Below are positions 20,362-29,675 of a DNA stretch of 64,000 nucleotides, piece by piece (position 1 is the first letter of the stretch; each line of letters starts with the position of its first letter). The notes under the pieces were generated by a model. That model saw nothing but the letters and a program-made list of their open reading frames with translations, made no database searches and had not been told where the DNA came from. Made by a program: the position numbers and the translations under genes. This DNA is from Alteromonadaceae bacterium BrNp21-10 (lineage in GTDB: Bacteria > Pseudomonadota > Gammaproteobacteria > Enterobacterales > Alteromonadaceae), in NCBI GenBank assembly GCA_030418115.1, contig JAUHQD010000008.1:1-64000 (forward strand), in the 5' to 3' direction.

Positions 20362-20682
20362 AAAAAAGATGTCCTAACAAATTATGTATTATCCGGTCTA
20401 AGTCGCCGGGATTTCAGTCTTGCTGTCAATTACCAACAGCAAACATAAAGGTACTGTCTAAAAATCAACCAAAAATACTCTTGTGTCAAATTTGTTAATT
20501 AAATTATTAGCTTAGGAAAACCCTTAAAGGGCCAAAGAAACCATATAGAACAAGGGTTCTGCTACGAAATAATTATTTTTTGTTAATTTTTTGTTAAATT
20601 AAAATAATTCAATTATCAACTAAACTTAGCCAATGGGTTGTCATTTGGTGGCTCGTTAAATATTTAGGTTGAGGAGAGCATC
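20362..20682. promoter_or_regulatory. Divergent control region between nuoA and the pentapeptide channel
   Basis: This is a 321-base AT-rich gap. On the minus strand, reading towards nuoA, there are two TTGACA boxes (20484-20489 and one nearer the gene), but only weak -10 boxes at the right spacing (GATTTT for the first). On the plus strand GAGGAG precedes the ATG at 20683. Runs such as TTAATTTTTTGTTAAATTAAAATAA lie around 20575-20610 and could bind nucleoid proteins. No ORF or strong hairpin is seen. Confidence 0.4.
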
Positions 20683-21609
20683 ATGCAAAAATTTCATCAT
20701 GAAAGTACGAATGCCGATCATTTCTGGCAAGATCCTCAGCGACAACCCATTGACGATTTATGCCATCAATTGGAATTACGTGCCCACACTAAGTATCCAA
20801 TGGCGAATTTTGCGCTGTGCAGAGCCGAACTACGGGGTATCAATTTAGTTAATCGCTCATCCAAACAAGGTTATCAATTGACCAACTCTGATTTATATCG
20901 AGCCAATTTGGAAAACGCCCATTTGTTTAAGCTGGATCTATCCGGTAGCTCATTGATGAAAGCCAATTTCACACATGCCAACCTACATTACGCCAATCTC
21001 AGTGGCTGTAATCTCTTAGGTGCAAAATTTACCGATGCTAAAATTGAAAACGTCAATTGGGGAGCCTGTATTCTTCAAGAGCAGCAGGCCGCTAAAGCCA
21101 CAACCTACGTGGAGCGAATTGATTTTTACGAACAAGCGGAAGAGGTTTACCGAAACTTACGGCAAACGGCTGAAAATAGAGGGTTATTTGAAACTGCGGG
21201 AGCTTTTTTCTGTAAAGAGATGGTAATGCGTCGTAAGCAAATGCCAAAATATTCTGTTCAACGCATATTATCTAAATTAGTAGAGTATTTTTGTGGTTAC
21301 GGAGAACACCCCAATCGGGTGATCGGCTTTTCAATATTGTTAATTCTTCTATTTGCCGCACTTTATTTTTTTGTTGGATTATCCGCAAACGGTAACATTA
21401 CCGCTTTTGACACCAGCATCAGTCCTCTTGAAAATACCAAACACTTTTTTAGCGCCTTGTATTTCAGTGTGGTGACCTTCACGACCTTGGGTTATGGAGA
21501 CTTAGTGCCTATTGGGATTGCCCGTGCACTAGCTGCGCTAGAGGCATTTTTAGGAAGTTTTACCTTAGCATTATTTGTAGTAGTTTTTGTAAAAAAAATG
21601 ACCCGTTAA
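20683..21609 (+). CDS. Pentapeptide-repeat protein fused to a potassium channel pore
   Basis: The 308-residue protein starts with a soluble domain of pentapeptide repeats (about residues 45-130; A(N/D)Lxx units such as ANLENAHLF, ANFTHANLHYANLSGCNL). A helical linker with YRNLRQTAENRGLFETAGAFF follows, then a two-helix ion channel: helix 1 at about 212-235, the pore with TFTTLGYGDLVPIG, and helix 2 at the end. The repeat part may be a cytoplasmic sensing or assembly platform. Similar combinations occur in marine bacteria and cyanobacteria, but the physiological role is unknown. GAGGAG precedes the start. It converges on the MATE gene. Confidence 0.8.
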   Translation: MQKFHHESTNADHFWQDPQRQPIDDLCHQLELRAHTKYPMANFALCRAELRGINLVNRSSKQGYQLTNSDLYRANLENAHLFKLDLSGSSLMKANFTHANLHYANLSGCNLLGAKFTDAKIENVNWGACILQEQQAAKATTYVERIDFYEQAEEVYRNLRQTAENRGLFETAGAFFCKEMVMRRKQMPKYSVQRILSKLVEYFCGYGEHPNRVIGFSILLILLFAALYFFVGLSANGNITAFDTSISPLENTKHFFSALYFSVVTFTTLGYGDLVPIGIARALAALEAFLGSFTLALFVVVFVKKMTR

Positions 21610-21629
21610 CGACTGACTAACACAAGCAA

Positions 21630-23012
21630 TTAAGCCCGTGCCGTGGTGAGATTATTCATCCATTTTTTCACCCCTAAGCGCTTGCGCACGGGCAAGAACT
21701 TAGCGAAATCTTCTACAAACATCAGTGCGTAAATGATCACAAATGAATATTCTCCCCAGAATATCGCCGCGCAATAGATTGGAATTCCAATACCCCACAT
21801 GACGATGGTATCGGTCACTAGGCAAAAGTTATTATCTCCACCAGCCCTGAGCACACCTAAGATACGCACCATATTCAGAATTTTGACCCAAATCAGCACC
21901 GCAAAGACGCCCAAAGTATTGGATAACAGAATCGCTGTTTGTGGTGATAGTTCATCGAATACACCGACAATCAACGGCCGTGAAAACCACAATGCAATAC
22001 TGAGTATGGCAACCAACGTTAGCGTAAAACGATCAAATAATCGGTGTAATTGCCAAGCCTGTTGAGGTTGACCAGCGCCTAATGCTCGACCAATCATCAC
22101 CGTTGAGGCATTGGACAAACCCACAAATAACGAGAAAAACAAACTCTCAATGGGTACGATTACGCCCATTACCGCTAGAGCATCGGTACCCGCATAGCCC
22201 GTTAATACATGATAAGCCGCATTGCCAATACCCCAAATTAAATGGTTAACCACTAGCGGGGTAATAAATTTGGAAAAATGTAAAATCGCCTTTTTATTTA
22301 GCGCCTCAGCATAATGTATTTTGTACAGGGCAAAAGCATGCTTACGCCAGTACAGGCAAATCATGATGCCACTCAACTGAATAATGCGGGAGATTAACGT
22401 CGCCCAAGCCGCGCCCTCGACACCCATGGGGCTAAAACCCCAATGGCCAAAAATAAGCACATAGTTAAGCAAGACATTAACGGCGGCAGAAATGGCCCCC
22501 ATTATCAATGGTAAACCGGTATCACCTAAGGCCCGTAATGCCGATTCGTAAATTACAATCACTTGAGTTATCAGCAACACCAGTGCCGTAATAGCTAAAT
22601 AACTGGCCGCTAAGGCAGCCACTTCGGGGTCAGGAGTGATCCAAGTAATCCAATAATCGCTGGCAAAAGCAAAGGCTAGGGTAAAGGGGATCATCACCGC
22701 ACTGCCTACCAACATCGACAAGGCAACCGTTTTTTGACCTGAAGCTAAATCTTTAGCACCAGTATACTGCGCGACTAAAATACCGCAGCCGGCACCGATG
22801 CCGGTCATCAGCACTAACAATAAAAAATGTAATTTTGCCGCTAAGCCCACGGCAGCGATGGCCGTTGGCCCTAAATCGCTGACCATTAATACATCAGCCA
22901 TGCCTAAAAACGACTGCAGCATCATTTGCGCAGCCACAGGAATAGCCAACGCCGCTATGCTCACCCAAAGGTGACGGCGTTCAGTATTTTGTAATGAAGA
23001 CAAACGAGACAA
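21630..23012 (-). CDS. MATE-family efflux transporter
   Basis: A 460-residue protein with 12 predicted helices in two similar halves, the layout of MATE (NorM/MdtK/DinF) multidrug exporters driven by sodium or protons. Family features include the N-terminal segment IPVAAQMMLQSFLGMADVLMVSDLG and the matching segment early in the second half. Substrate and coupling ion cannot be read from the sequence. It is a single-gene unit convergent with the channel gene; only about 20 bases separate the two stops. Confidence 0.88.
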   Translation of the reverse strand: MSRLSSLQNTERRHLWVSIAALAIPVAAQMMLQSFLGMADVLMVSDLGPTAIAAVGLAAKLHFLLLVLMTGIGAGCGILVAQYTGAKDLASGQKTVALSMLVGSAVMIPFTLAFAFASDYWITWITPDPEVAALAASYLAITALVLLITQVIVIYESALRALGDTGLPLIMGAISAAVNVLLNYVLIFGHWGFSPMGVEGAAWATLISRIIQLSGIMICLYWRKHAFALYKIHYAEALNKKAILHFSKFITPLVVNHLIWGIGNAAYHVLTGYAGTDALAVMGVIVPIESLFFSLFVGLSNASTVMIGRALGAGQPQQAWQLHRLFDRFTLTLVAILSIALWFSRPLIVGVFDELSPQTAILLSNTLGVFAVLIWVKILNMVRILGVLRAGGDNNFCLVTDTIVMWGIGIPIYCAAIFWGEYSFVIIYALMFVEDFAKFLPVRKRLGVKKWMNNLTTARA

Positions 23013-23067
23013 AACTAGCTTCTCGCCTGTTGTGAAGTATGTATGTTAATAACTATCCCAAATTAAT

Positions 23068-23358
23068 CTAGGCAGCACTACTTATATTCTGATCTTCGCT
23101 GAAAAAATCATTACGAATTTTTTTCACTAAAATCATCGATGCCAACACTAGCGTCAACGCATTCGCCGCTATTACCGCAACGTCACCACGTAAAATGCCA
23201 TAACCTAACCACAGCGATACGCCAACAGTGAACACAGCATACATTAATAATGATAATGAAGATGTATCACCAGTACGCAGTACCATAATGACCTGAGGCG
23301 CAAATGAAAACGTGGTGCAAAATGCAGCAATAAAACCAACCGAATCAATAATATTCAT
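23068..23358 (-). CDS. SemiSWEET sugar transporter
   Basis: The 96-residue protein has a three-helix (1-3-2) PQ-loop bundle, the size of bacterial SemiSWEET transporters that work as dimers. The diagnostic motif is visible in the first helix (TTFSFAPQVIMVLRTGDTSSLS), followed by FTVGVSLWLGYG. SemiSWEETs let sugars cross the membrane passively. It is divergent from an AraC-type regulator and close to an arabinofuranosidase, so pentose or other sugar uptake is plausible (inference). Confidence 0.85.
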   Translation of the reverse strand: MNIIDSVGFIAAFCTTFSFAPQVIMVLRTGDTSSLSLLMYAVFTVGVSLWLGYGILRGDVAVIAANALTLVLASMILVKKIRNDFFSEDQNISSAA

Positions 23359-23494
23359 TTCATCTTTTCCTCATTAAATAAACTGAGTAAATTATAGTCA
23401 TCGAGACACAAATAAAGTATGTTTCAACCTATCAACAATATTTGCAAAACTATCATTCTTGTTATACCGCTGTTAATACAACGTGAGTTAATAT

Positions 23495-24337
23495 ATGCAA
23501 CATCAATGGGAAGACATTCTAGAGCTCGGCGCAGAATGTAACGAGCGATTCTTGATTCAGGATAACCTGTCATTACTCTCATCCCTTGCAGTAGGCTTTG
23601 CCGGTATCTCCAGTTTGGCAGGGCGTTATCATGTAGCGCGGCGCAAGCCGGATTACCATACCATTTTGTTCACCACCGAAGGCCGTGGGAAACTACTCAC
23701 TGCGGCAGGCACACAAGCCATCGAAGCCAATACCGTAACATTATTACCCATCGGCCAACCCTTCCATTTTTCCTTAGATTCCACATTGTGGAAAACTGCT
23801 TGGTTTTGTTTAGACGATGATCCAATTTGGCAACATCTACATTATAAAAAGGCTTCGGTAAAATACTGTGAAAACACTCAAGCGATTTATCATTTGCTTG
23901 GGCACCTTTATTATGAAAATGACCGCTCCATGCAGGAAACGTCGATTAACCAGATTAAGCGCTACTTGCAACAGACTGTTGGCCACAACACTGTCGTCGA
24001 AGTTGAGCAGTCTGTGCAACTTCGACGCCTAGCCACTTTGTTTGATGATATTCAGCGCCAATTACACGCCCCTTGGACAATAGAATCTATGGCTAAGCGT
24101 GTACACTATTCTGCTCCGCACCTACACCGTTTGTGTCAACAAACTTATGCACAAAGCCCTATCCAACGCTTAATATTTTTGCGTATTGAACGTGCCAAAC
24201 AACTACTGACCGATACCGACTGGAGCCTAATTCAAATAGCCAATACTGTGGGTTACCATGATGTGTTTAATTTTTCGACGCGCTTTAAAAAATCCGTCGG
24301 CATTTCCCCTTCTCATTTTCGCCAACAGCAGAGTTAA
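23495..24337 (+). CDS. AraC-family transcriptional regulator
   Basis: A 280-residue protein. The N-terminal cupin-like sensor domain (about residues 30-110, with ARRKPDYHTILFTTEGRGKL) is typical of sugar-responsive AraC proteins. The C-terminal two-HTH domain (about 180-280) has the family signature IQIANTVGYHDVFNFSTRFKKSVGISPSHFR. It probably controls the neighbouring arabinofuranosidase and perhaps the divergent SemiSWEET gene. The arabinose-type ligand is inferred from context. Confidence 0.88.
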   Translation: MQHQWEDILELGAECNERFLIQDNLSLLSSLAVGFAGISSLAGRYHVARRKPDYHTILFTTEGRGKLLTAAGTQAIEANTVTLLPIGQPFHFSLDSTLWKTAWFCLDDDPIWQHLHYKKASVKYCENTQAIYHLLGHLYYENDRSMQETSINQIKRYLQQTVGHNTVVEVEQSVQLRRLATLFDDIQRQLHAPWTIESMAKRVHYSAPHLHRLCQQTYAQSPIQRLIFLRIERAKQLLTDTDWSLIQIANTVGYHDVFNFSTRFKKSVGISPSHFRQQQS

Positions 24338-24366
24338 TAATGAAATAGCGATGCTGTAAGGCATTG

Positions 24367-24386
24367 CTTATCCCGAACTGAGGTTA
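24367..24386. repeat. IS-end-like 20-bp motif, copy B
   Basis: CTTATCCCGAACTGAGGTTA lies in the gap between the AraC regulator and the arabinofuranosidase. It differs at one position from copy C (44905-44924, reverse strand) and at four from copy A at the left edge. The bases before it (ATTGCTTA) also match copy A, where they form the last codons of the transposase. So this is probably the worn 3' end of a lost insertion sequence. Confidence 0.45.
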
Positions 24387-24501
24387 TCTATTACTAATTT
24401 TATTTTTACGATAATAAATTCACCATCTGCGTTGCCTTATAATTAATATAATAATACATTTGATTTTATTGACGATTTTTCACAACTAACATGGACTCAA
24501 C

Positions 24502-26067
24502 ATGACCAACCCCTTTTCAAACACATGGCGGCAACTAAAGCACGGATTATTAATTGGCTTATTTGCAACCGCTGCGGTGGAAGCCGCCGACAACAAAGTA
24601 TCGATCACCATTGACCCTAGCCAAGCTAGTCATGTCATTAATAAAAATATTTATGGCCAGTTTGCCGAACATCTTGGTCGTGGCATATATGAAGGTATAT
24701 GGGTGGGTGAAAATTCTGACATTCCCAATACCAACGGCTTTCGTAATGATGTAATGGCCGCCTTAAAAGACTTGAAAGTGCCAGTAGTACGCTGGCCAGG
24801 TGGCTGTTTCGCAGACGAATATCACTGGCGCGAAGGTATTGGTCCTCGTAATGAACGGCCCATTAAGGTGAACACCCACTGGGGTGGTGTTACTGACGAT
24901 AATGCTTTTGGTACCCACGAATTTTTTGAATTAGCAGAAATGCTTGGATCTGATGTTTATATAGCCGGCAACCTAGGTAGCGGCTCGCCTCAAGAAATGG
25001 CGGAATGGTTGGAATACATGACTTCCGATTCACAATCAACCTTGGCTAATTTACGTCGCAAAAATGGTCGTGATAAGCCTTGGAAAGTAGCGTTTTGGGG
25101 TGTCGGTAATGAATCATGGGGCTGTGGCGGTAATATGCGACCAGAGTATTATGCGGATCTCTATCGCCAGTATGCCACCTTTCTAAAAGCACCTGATGAT
25201 AACAAACCCAAACTCATTGCTAGCGGCGGTCATTCAGAGTTGACCAATTGGACTGAAGTATTAACCGATCAAATCAAATCCAATATGCATGGTATTAGCT
25301 ATCACTATTACACGCTGCCTACAGGTAACTGGGATAAAAAAGGCGCAGCCTTAGACTTTGATGAGCAACAATGGATTGCTACTTTTGCCTCCACCTTAAA
25401 AATGGATGGTTACATTAAACAAAACGTTGCCATTATGGATAACAACGATCCTGAAGGAAAAGTCGGTTTATACGTTGATGAATGGGGCACCTGGTACGAC
25501 GTCAGCAAAGGCGACCCGGGATTTCTCTATCAACAAAATAGTTTACGTGATGCACTTGTCGCAGCAGTTAATTTCAATATCTTTCATGAGCATGCTGAGC
25601 GCGTACACATGACCAACATTGCACAAATGGTCAATGTGTTACAGGCGATGATCCTCACCGATAAAGAAAAAATGCTACTTACGCCAACCTATTATGCTTT
25701 TAAAATGTATATCCCCTTTCAGGACGCGACATTAATTCCACTGGAGTATTCATCTCCAGAGTATCAATTGGGCGATACCTCGGTACCGGCAATTAGCCTA
25801 TCCAGTGCCAAAACCAAAGACGGTAAGTTAGTCCTCGCTATAGCTAATATAGACCCCAATAAAGCGGCAATAATTACCACCCGAGTTAAAGGTAATAAAA
25901 CATTATTGGCTAAGGGCGACTTGCTCAGTGCGGATAAAATGGATGCCCATAATAGTTTTGAGCAACCTAATATCATTAGACCTAGCACATACCAGGCGAC
26001 TTCTAAAAATGGCGCACTGACTTTGAAAATACCCGCGAAATCAATATTGGTAGTGGAAATCAACTAA
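24502..26067 (+). CDS. GH51 alpha-L-arabinofuranosidase, exported
   Basis: This 521-residue enzyme releases terminal arabinofuranose from arabinan or arabinoxylan side chains. It has an N-terminal signal-like stretch (cleavage near AVEAA) and a GH51 TIM barrel. The sugar-site motif VVRWPGGCFADEYHWR is present. The expected acid/base glutamate lies in GVGNESWG (Glu204) and the nucleophile in YVDEWGTWY (Glu327). A C-terminal beta domain (about 420-521) closes the protein. The regulator upstream and the sugar transporter nearby fit a small arabinose-scavenging locus. Cytoplasmic GH51 enzymes are common, so export here is worth noting. Confidence 0.92.
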   Translation: MTNPFSNTWRQLKHGLLIGLFATAAVEAADNKVSITIDPSQASHVINKNIYGQFAEHLGRGIYEGIWVGENSDIPNTNGFRNDVMAALKDLKVPVVRWPGGCFADEYHWREGIGPRNERPIKVNTHWGGVTDDNAFGTHEFFELAEMLGSDVYIAGNLGSGSPQEMAEWLEYMTSDSQSTLANLRRKNGRDKPWKVAFWGVGNESWGCGGNMRPEYYADLYRQYATFLKAPDDNKPKLIASGGHSELTNWTEVLTDQIKSNMHGISYHYYTLPTGNWDKKGAALDFDEQQWIATFASTLKMDGYIKQNVAIMDNNDPEGKVGLYVDEWGTWYDVSKGDPGFLYQQNSLRDALVAAVNFNIFHEHAERVHMTNIAQMVNVLQAMILTDKEKMLLTPTYYAFKMYIPFQDATLIPLEYSSPEYQLGDTSVPAISLSSAKTKDGKLVLAIANIDPNKAAIITTRVKGNKTLLAKGDLLSADKMDAHNSFEQPNIIRPSTYQATSKNGALTLKIPAKSILVVEIN

Positions 26068-26076
26068 AGCAGTAAT

Positions 26077-26937
26077 TTATTGCACCAAAATATCCGCATT
26101 GTACTGTCGGTACTGCGGATCAATGTTTTGAATGTAGGGGTTATCTAATTCGATAACCTCTCGTTGATTTTGTTGCAAATACTTTAAGCCGCTCGCAAAA
26201 TGCTGACGCCAAATGGCTTGAAAATGGCCTTCCTTGAATGCCCGAATTAAGCCCTCTTCAACACGTTTAGCATTCTCAATATTATCTTTATGGGTGATTA
26301 AAAAGCGGGGAAGCGGGTAATGCAATAAAACGCAGGACTCAACAATTACATTAGGAAATTCATAACGCCGGTCTTGGATCTCTGAATCAATCTCATTTAT
26401 TGAGCGAAAAAATAAATCAACTCGATTACGATCAATCATATCGAACATTTGATCATAATTAGAAATAGGGAATATTTTAAAACCATTTTTAGTGAGGATA
26501 TCCGTATCTAACCAGCCAATACCCTGAATAATTGTTGATTGATGCAGGGCCTTGAGTCGTTTTGTGCCGCAGTACTTGTGCTTATTAACTTGATTAATTA
26601 ATGCCACCCGATAACCAGAAGTACCTAGGTCGATAGGGAAATGAATGACATGAAAGCGCTCGAGCATATCATCGGTTACTGACGCACGAACAAAGATATT
26701 TTTATATACCCCTAACTCTAATTGACGAAGCAATCGACCTTTATTTATACCCTGCACGATAGGAACAAGCTGAAACTCGCCATAATCTTCTTTCGTGACT
26801 TCCAGCGCTAATTGCAATACTTGTTGCACATATTGATACCGTTCATCGGCATCCGTCTCAGCGCCGTTGTAAGTGAACAACGTTGCCGCAGATAGACTAC
26901 TACATACCCACATTAAGCAACCCACTATTAATTTCAT
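26077..26937 (-). CDS. Periplasmic substrate-binding-like protein
   Basis: The 286-residue protein has a signal peptide (MKLIVGCLMWVCSSLSAATL) and a two-lobed fold resembling family 3 solute-binding proteins. No transporter genes lie beside it, which is common for such stand-alone proteins in Alteromonadales, where they may act as sensors or orphan binders. The ligand is unknown. It converges with the arabinofuranosidase gene (9 bases between the stops), so there is no sign of co-transcription. Confidence 0.65.
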   Translation of the reverse strand: MKLIVGCLMWVCSSLSAATLFTYNGAETDADERYQYVQQVLQLALEVTKEDYGEFQLVPIVQGINKGRLLRQLELGVYKNIFVRASVTDDMLERFHVIHFPIDLGTSGYRVALINQVNKHKYCGTKRLKALHQSTIIQGIGWLDTDILTKNGFKIFPISNYDQMFDMIDRNRVDLFFRSINEIDSEIQDRRYEFPNVIVESCVLLHYPLPRFLITHKDNIENAKRVEEGLIRAFKEGHFQAIWRQHFASGLKYLQQNQREVIELDNPYIQNIDPQYRQYNADILVQ

Positions 26938-27104
26938 ACTTCAGGCACCCAATTCACGCTTTGATTCTAAGAGTAGCTTAACAGTCACTAAGAGTAATGC
27001 CAGTAGTTAAGGATTAATATCTTACTGTCGTGTTTTTGCCTCGATTTAATGACATAATTCGCCGCCACAAAATGCCAATAGTAATCCACACAGAGGAACA
27101 CCCC

Positions 27105-27983
27105 ATGCCATGGCTACAGCTTAAAATTCTTTCTAATCCAGAACAGGCAGAAGCGGTTGGCGAGATGATGTCCGGTAATGGTGCGATGGCGGTGACCTTT
27201 TTAGATGCCAAAGACAGCCCACAGTATGAGCCAAAACCCGGCGAAATCATGCTCTGGCCAGATACTTATGTCATCGGTCTTTTTGAGGCTAACCAGAATA
27301 TGCAACGGGTTATCAGTAATCTGGGGCGAGCTAAAATTCTGGGTGTTAACTTCGACTATCAACTGAATCCGTTGGAAGACAAAGACTGGGAACGTGAATG
27401 GATGGATAATTTTCATCCCATGCAATTTGGCGAACGCTTGTGGATTTGTCCAAGCTGGCGTGATGTTCCCGATCCTAATGCGGTCAACGTGATGCTCGAC
27501 CCCGGCTTAGCCTTTGGCACCGGCACCCACGAAACCACCTCATTGTGCTTAAAATGGATGGACGCTGCTGATTTAACCGACAAAGTGGTTATCGATTTTG
27601 GCTGTGGTTCCGGCATTTTAGGCATTGCTGCATTAAAGCTAGGGGCTGCGCGGGTGATTGGCATTGATATCGACCCTCAAGCCATTCTAGCCAGTCAAGA
27701 CAACGCTAATCGAAATGACGTAGGCGACAAAATAGAATTGTATTTAGCAGAAGATGCACCGGCAATCCAAGGTGATATTGTGATGGCAAATATTCTCGCC
27801 GCCACTCTCAAAGAATTAAAAGATATCGTCGCGGCCCAATGTAAAAATGGCGGCTATTTGGTGATGTCTGGAATTTTAGATAATCAAGCTGATGACATTA
27901 AGCAACTGTATAGTGATCAATTCAGCATGCAGGACAATGCCATTCAAGGTGAATGGGCCAGAGTTTCAGGTCAAAAACGATAA
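27105..27983 (+). CDS. prmA: Ribosomal protein L11 methyltransferase
   Basis: A 292-residue enzyme that trimethylates ribosomal protein L11 with S-adenosylmethionine in the cytoplasm. The N-terminal substrate-recognition domain is followed by a Rossmann domain with VIDFGCGSGILGIAALKLGA at about residues 161-180 and the post-motif VMANILAATL. The substrate loop GLAFGTGTHETT is also present. I chose ATG 27105 because GAGGAA lies just before it and the family begins MPWLQL; a longer reading from 27030 is not supported. Confidence 0.95.
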   Translation: MPWLQLKILSNPEQAEAVGEMMSGNGAMAVTFLDAKDSPQYEPKPGEIMLWPDTYVIGLFEANQNMQRVISNLGRAKILGVNFDYQLNPLEDKDWEREWMDNFHPMQFGERLWICPSWRDVPDPNAVNVMLDPGLAFGTGTHETTSLCLKWMDAADLTDKVVIDFGCGSGILGIAALKLGAARVIGIDIDPQAILASQDNANRNDVGDKIELYLAEDAPAIQGDIVMANILAATLKELKDIVAAQCKNGGYLVMSGILDNQADDIKQLYSDQFSMQDNAIQGEWARVSGQKR

Positions 27984-28219
27984 TTTCTTAGTTATTTTTA
28001 CCAAAATGGCGCTGCCATAAAATTATTTTATTGCTTGCGTCAATTTACAACTTATTAACAAGCGTAACCAAACTGACTAAAATTCAGCTATTTATAAAAT
28101 CGATTGAATTTGTCAATACTAAAAAGGCAAAAAAACCCAAAAATTGTTTAAATTATAGCCTTTCCAAGTCCCTCAAAAAACCGTAAACTGCCCCCCTTTT
28201 TTGACGGTGTGAACATTTT

Positions 28220-29203
28220 TTGAGCTATTCATCACTCAAAATAGGTCCATATGCGTTGCCAAACAATATTATTTTGGCACCGATGGCCGGAGTAACAGAT
28301 AGGCCATTTAGGCAACTGTGTATGCAGTTGGGTGCTGGTTTAGTGGTTTCTGAGATGCTGTCGTCAAATCCAGCGGTATGGAAGTCGGCAAAGTCGCAAC
28401 AACGGATGAACCATGAAGGTGAGTCAGGTATTCGCGCAGTGCAGATAGCAGGAGCGGATCCAGCGTTGATGGCGCAAGCGGCACAAATAAATGTGCAAAA
28501 CGGCGCACAGATTATTGATATCAATATGGGCTGCCCGGCAAAGAAAGTGAATAAGAAGCTCGCGGGCTCTGCTTTATTGCAGTTTCCGCAGTTGGTAGAA
28601 GAGATTATAAAAGCGGTGGTACAGGCGGTAGATATACCGGTGACCTTAAAAATCCGCACAGGTTGGGATACCAATAACCGCAATGGCGTAGAGATCGCTC
28701 AAATCGCCCAGCGCAATGGCATTCAGTCCTTAGCCGTACATGGTCGCACGCGAGCCTGTATGTACAAGGGGTTAGCTGAATATCAAACCATTAAAGCCAT
28801 CAAACAATCGGTGGATATTCCGGTTGTTGCCAATGGTGATATTACTTCTGCTCAAAAAGCAAAAGAGGTACTGGAGTATACCGGTGCCGACGCAATAATG
28901 ATTGGCCGTGGCGCGCAAGGACGACCATGGATATTTAGGGAAATTGATCATTATTTGCAAACAGGTAAAGAGTTACCTGCCCCAGAAAAGGATGAAGTTC
29001 GCAGCATATTGCTGGAGCACATTAATAATGTGCATCAATTTTATGGCGCGCACCTGGGACCACGAATTGCCCGCAAGCATGTGGGTTGGTATTTGGCGGA
29101 TCAGGATGATGGTCGTCAATTCCGTCAAGCTTTTAATGGACTAGAAGAAGCTTCGGCACAAATAGATGTGTTGAATGAGTATTTTGAAAAGTTAGCCAGT
29201 TGA
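28220..29203 (+). CDS. dusB: tRNA-dihydrouridine synthase B
   Basis: A 327-residue flavin enzyme that reduces specific uridines in tRNA. The FMN-binding barrel starts with APMAGVTDRPFRQLC; the catalytic cysteine sits in NMGCPAKKVNKK (Cys105), and GADAIMIGRGAQGRPW binds the FMN phosphate. The first usable codon is TTG 28220, with no clear ribosome binding site, a weak start like that known for dusB in enterobacteria. It is followed by fis, the conserved dusB-fis operon. Confidence 0.94.
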   Translation: MSYSSLKIGPYALPNNIILAPMAGVTDRPFRQLCMQLGAGLVVSEMLSSNPAVWKSAKSQQRMNHEGESGIRAVQIAGADPALMAQAAQINVQNGAQIIDINMGCPAKKVNKKLAGSALLQFPQLVEEIIKAVVQAVDIPVTLKIRTGWDTNNRNGVEIAQIAQRNGIQSLAVHGRTRACMYKGLAEYQTIKAIKQSVDIPVVANGDITSAQKAKEVLEYTGADAIMIGRGAQGRPWIFREIDHYLQTGKELPAPEKDEVRSILLEHINNVHQFYGAHLGPRIARKHVGWYLADQDDGRQFRQAFNGLEEASAQIDVLNEYFEKLAS

Positions 29204-29248
29204 TTCCCATCGGAGTCGGCTTTTGTCTTAAATAACCAAAGAGCAAAG

Positions 29249-29548
29249 ATGTATATGTTCGATCAAACAACAAGTTCACCTTTTACAACGACAATTACCA
29301 CTCCTGCACAAACTCAGGCTCAAAAGCCATTATGTGAGTCAGTTAAACAAGCCGTTAATAAGTATTTAAAGCAGCTTGAAAATAATAACATCGAGAACCT
29401 ATATGAATTAGTTCTTGCTGAAGTGGAAAAGCCTTTGCTTGAAGAAGTGATGACCCACACCCGTGGTAATCAGACTCGCGCCTCTATCATGATGGGTATC
29501 AACCGCGGTACCTTGCGCAAGAAGCTAAAACAATACGGCATGAACTAA
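29249..29548 (+). CDS. fis: DNA-binding protein Fis
   Basis: Nucleoid-associated DNA-bending protein of 97-99 residues that activates rRNA promoters and shapes the chromosome during fast growth. The C-terminal part is almost identical to E. coli Fis, ending [15 protein letters not shown] with the HTH at about residues 74-95. Two start codons are possible (29249 and 29255); the second gives MFDQ, matching the family start, and both have AGAG upstream. It is the second gene of dusB-fis and ends in a strong terminator. Confidence 0.97.
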   Translation: MYMFDQTTSSPFTTTITTPAQTQAQKPLCESVKQAVNKYLKQLENNNIENLYELVLAEVEKPLLEEVMTHTRGNQTRASIMMGINRGTLRKKLKQYGMN

Positions 29549-29561
29549 GCCGCTGCACCTG

Positions 29562-29592
29562 AAAAAGCATTCGTCTCCTCGAATGCTTTTTT
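29562..29592 (+). terminator. Rho-independent terminator of dusB-fis
   Basis: A 12-bp perfect stem (AAAAAGCATTCG with CGAATGCTTTTT) around a 6-base loop, running into a T tract, begins 13 bases after the fis stop. Confidence 0.9.
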
Positions 29593-29600
29593 GGTTTAGG

Positions 29601-29636
29601 GTGATGAAAATCACTCTACTTAGGGCATGTTGCCCT
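29601..29636 (+). promoter_or_regulatory. Two small hairpins in the purH leader
   Basis: GTGAT-GAAA-ATCAC (29601-29614, a GNRA-type loop) and AGGGCA-TGT-TGCCCT (29622-29636) follow one another between the fis terminator and purH. Neither has a T tract, so they look like leader structures rather than terminators. No PurR-like operator was recognised here. Confidence 0.35.
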
Positions 29637-29675
29637 ATATTGTATTAACACTTTCCCTCTCTAGGAACGGCATAA

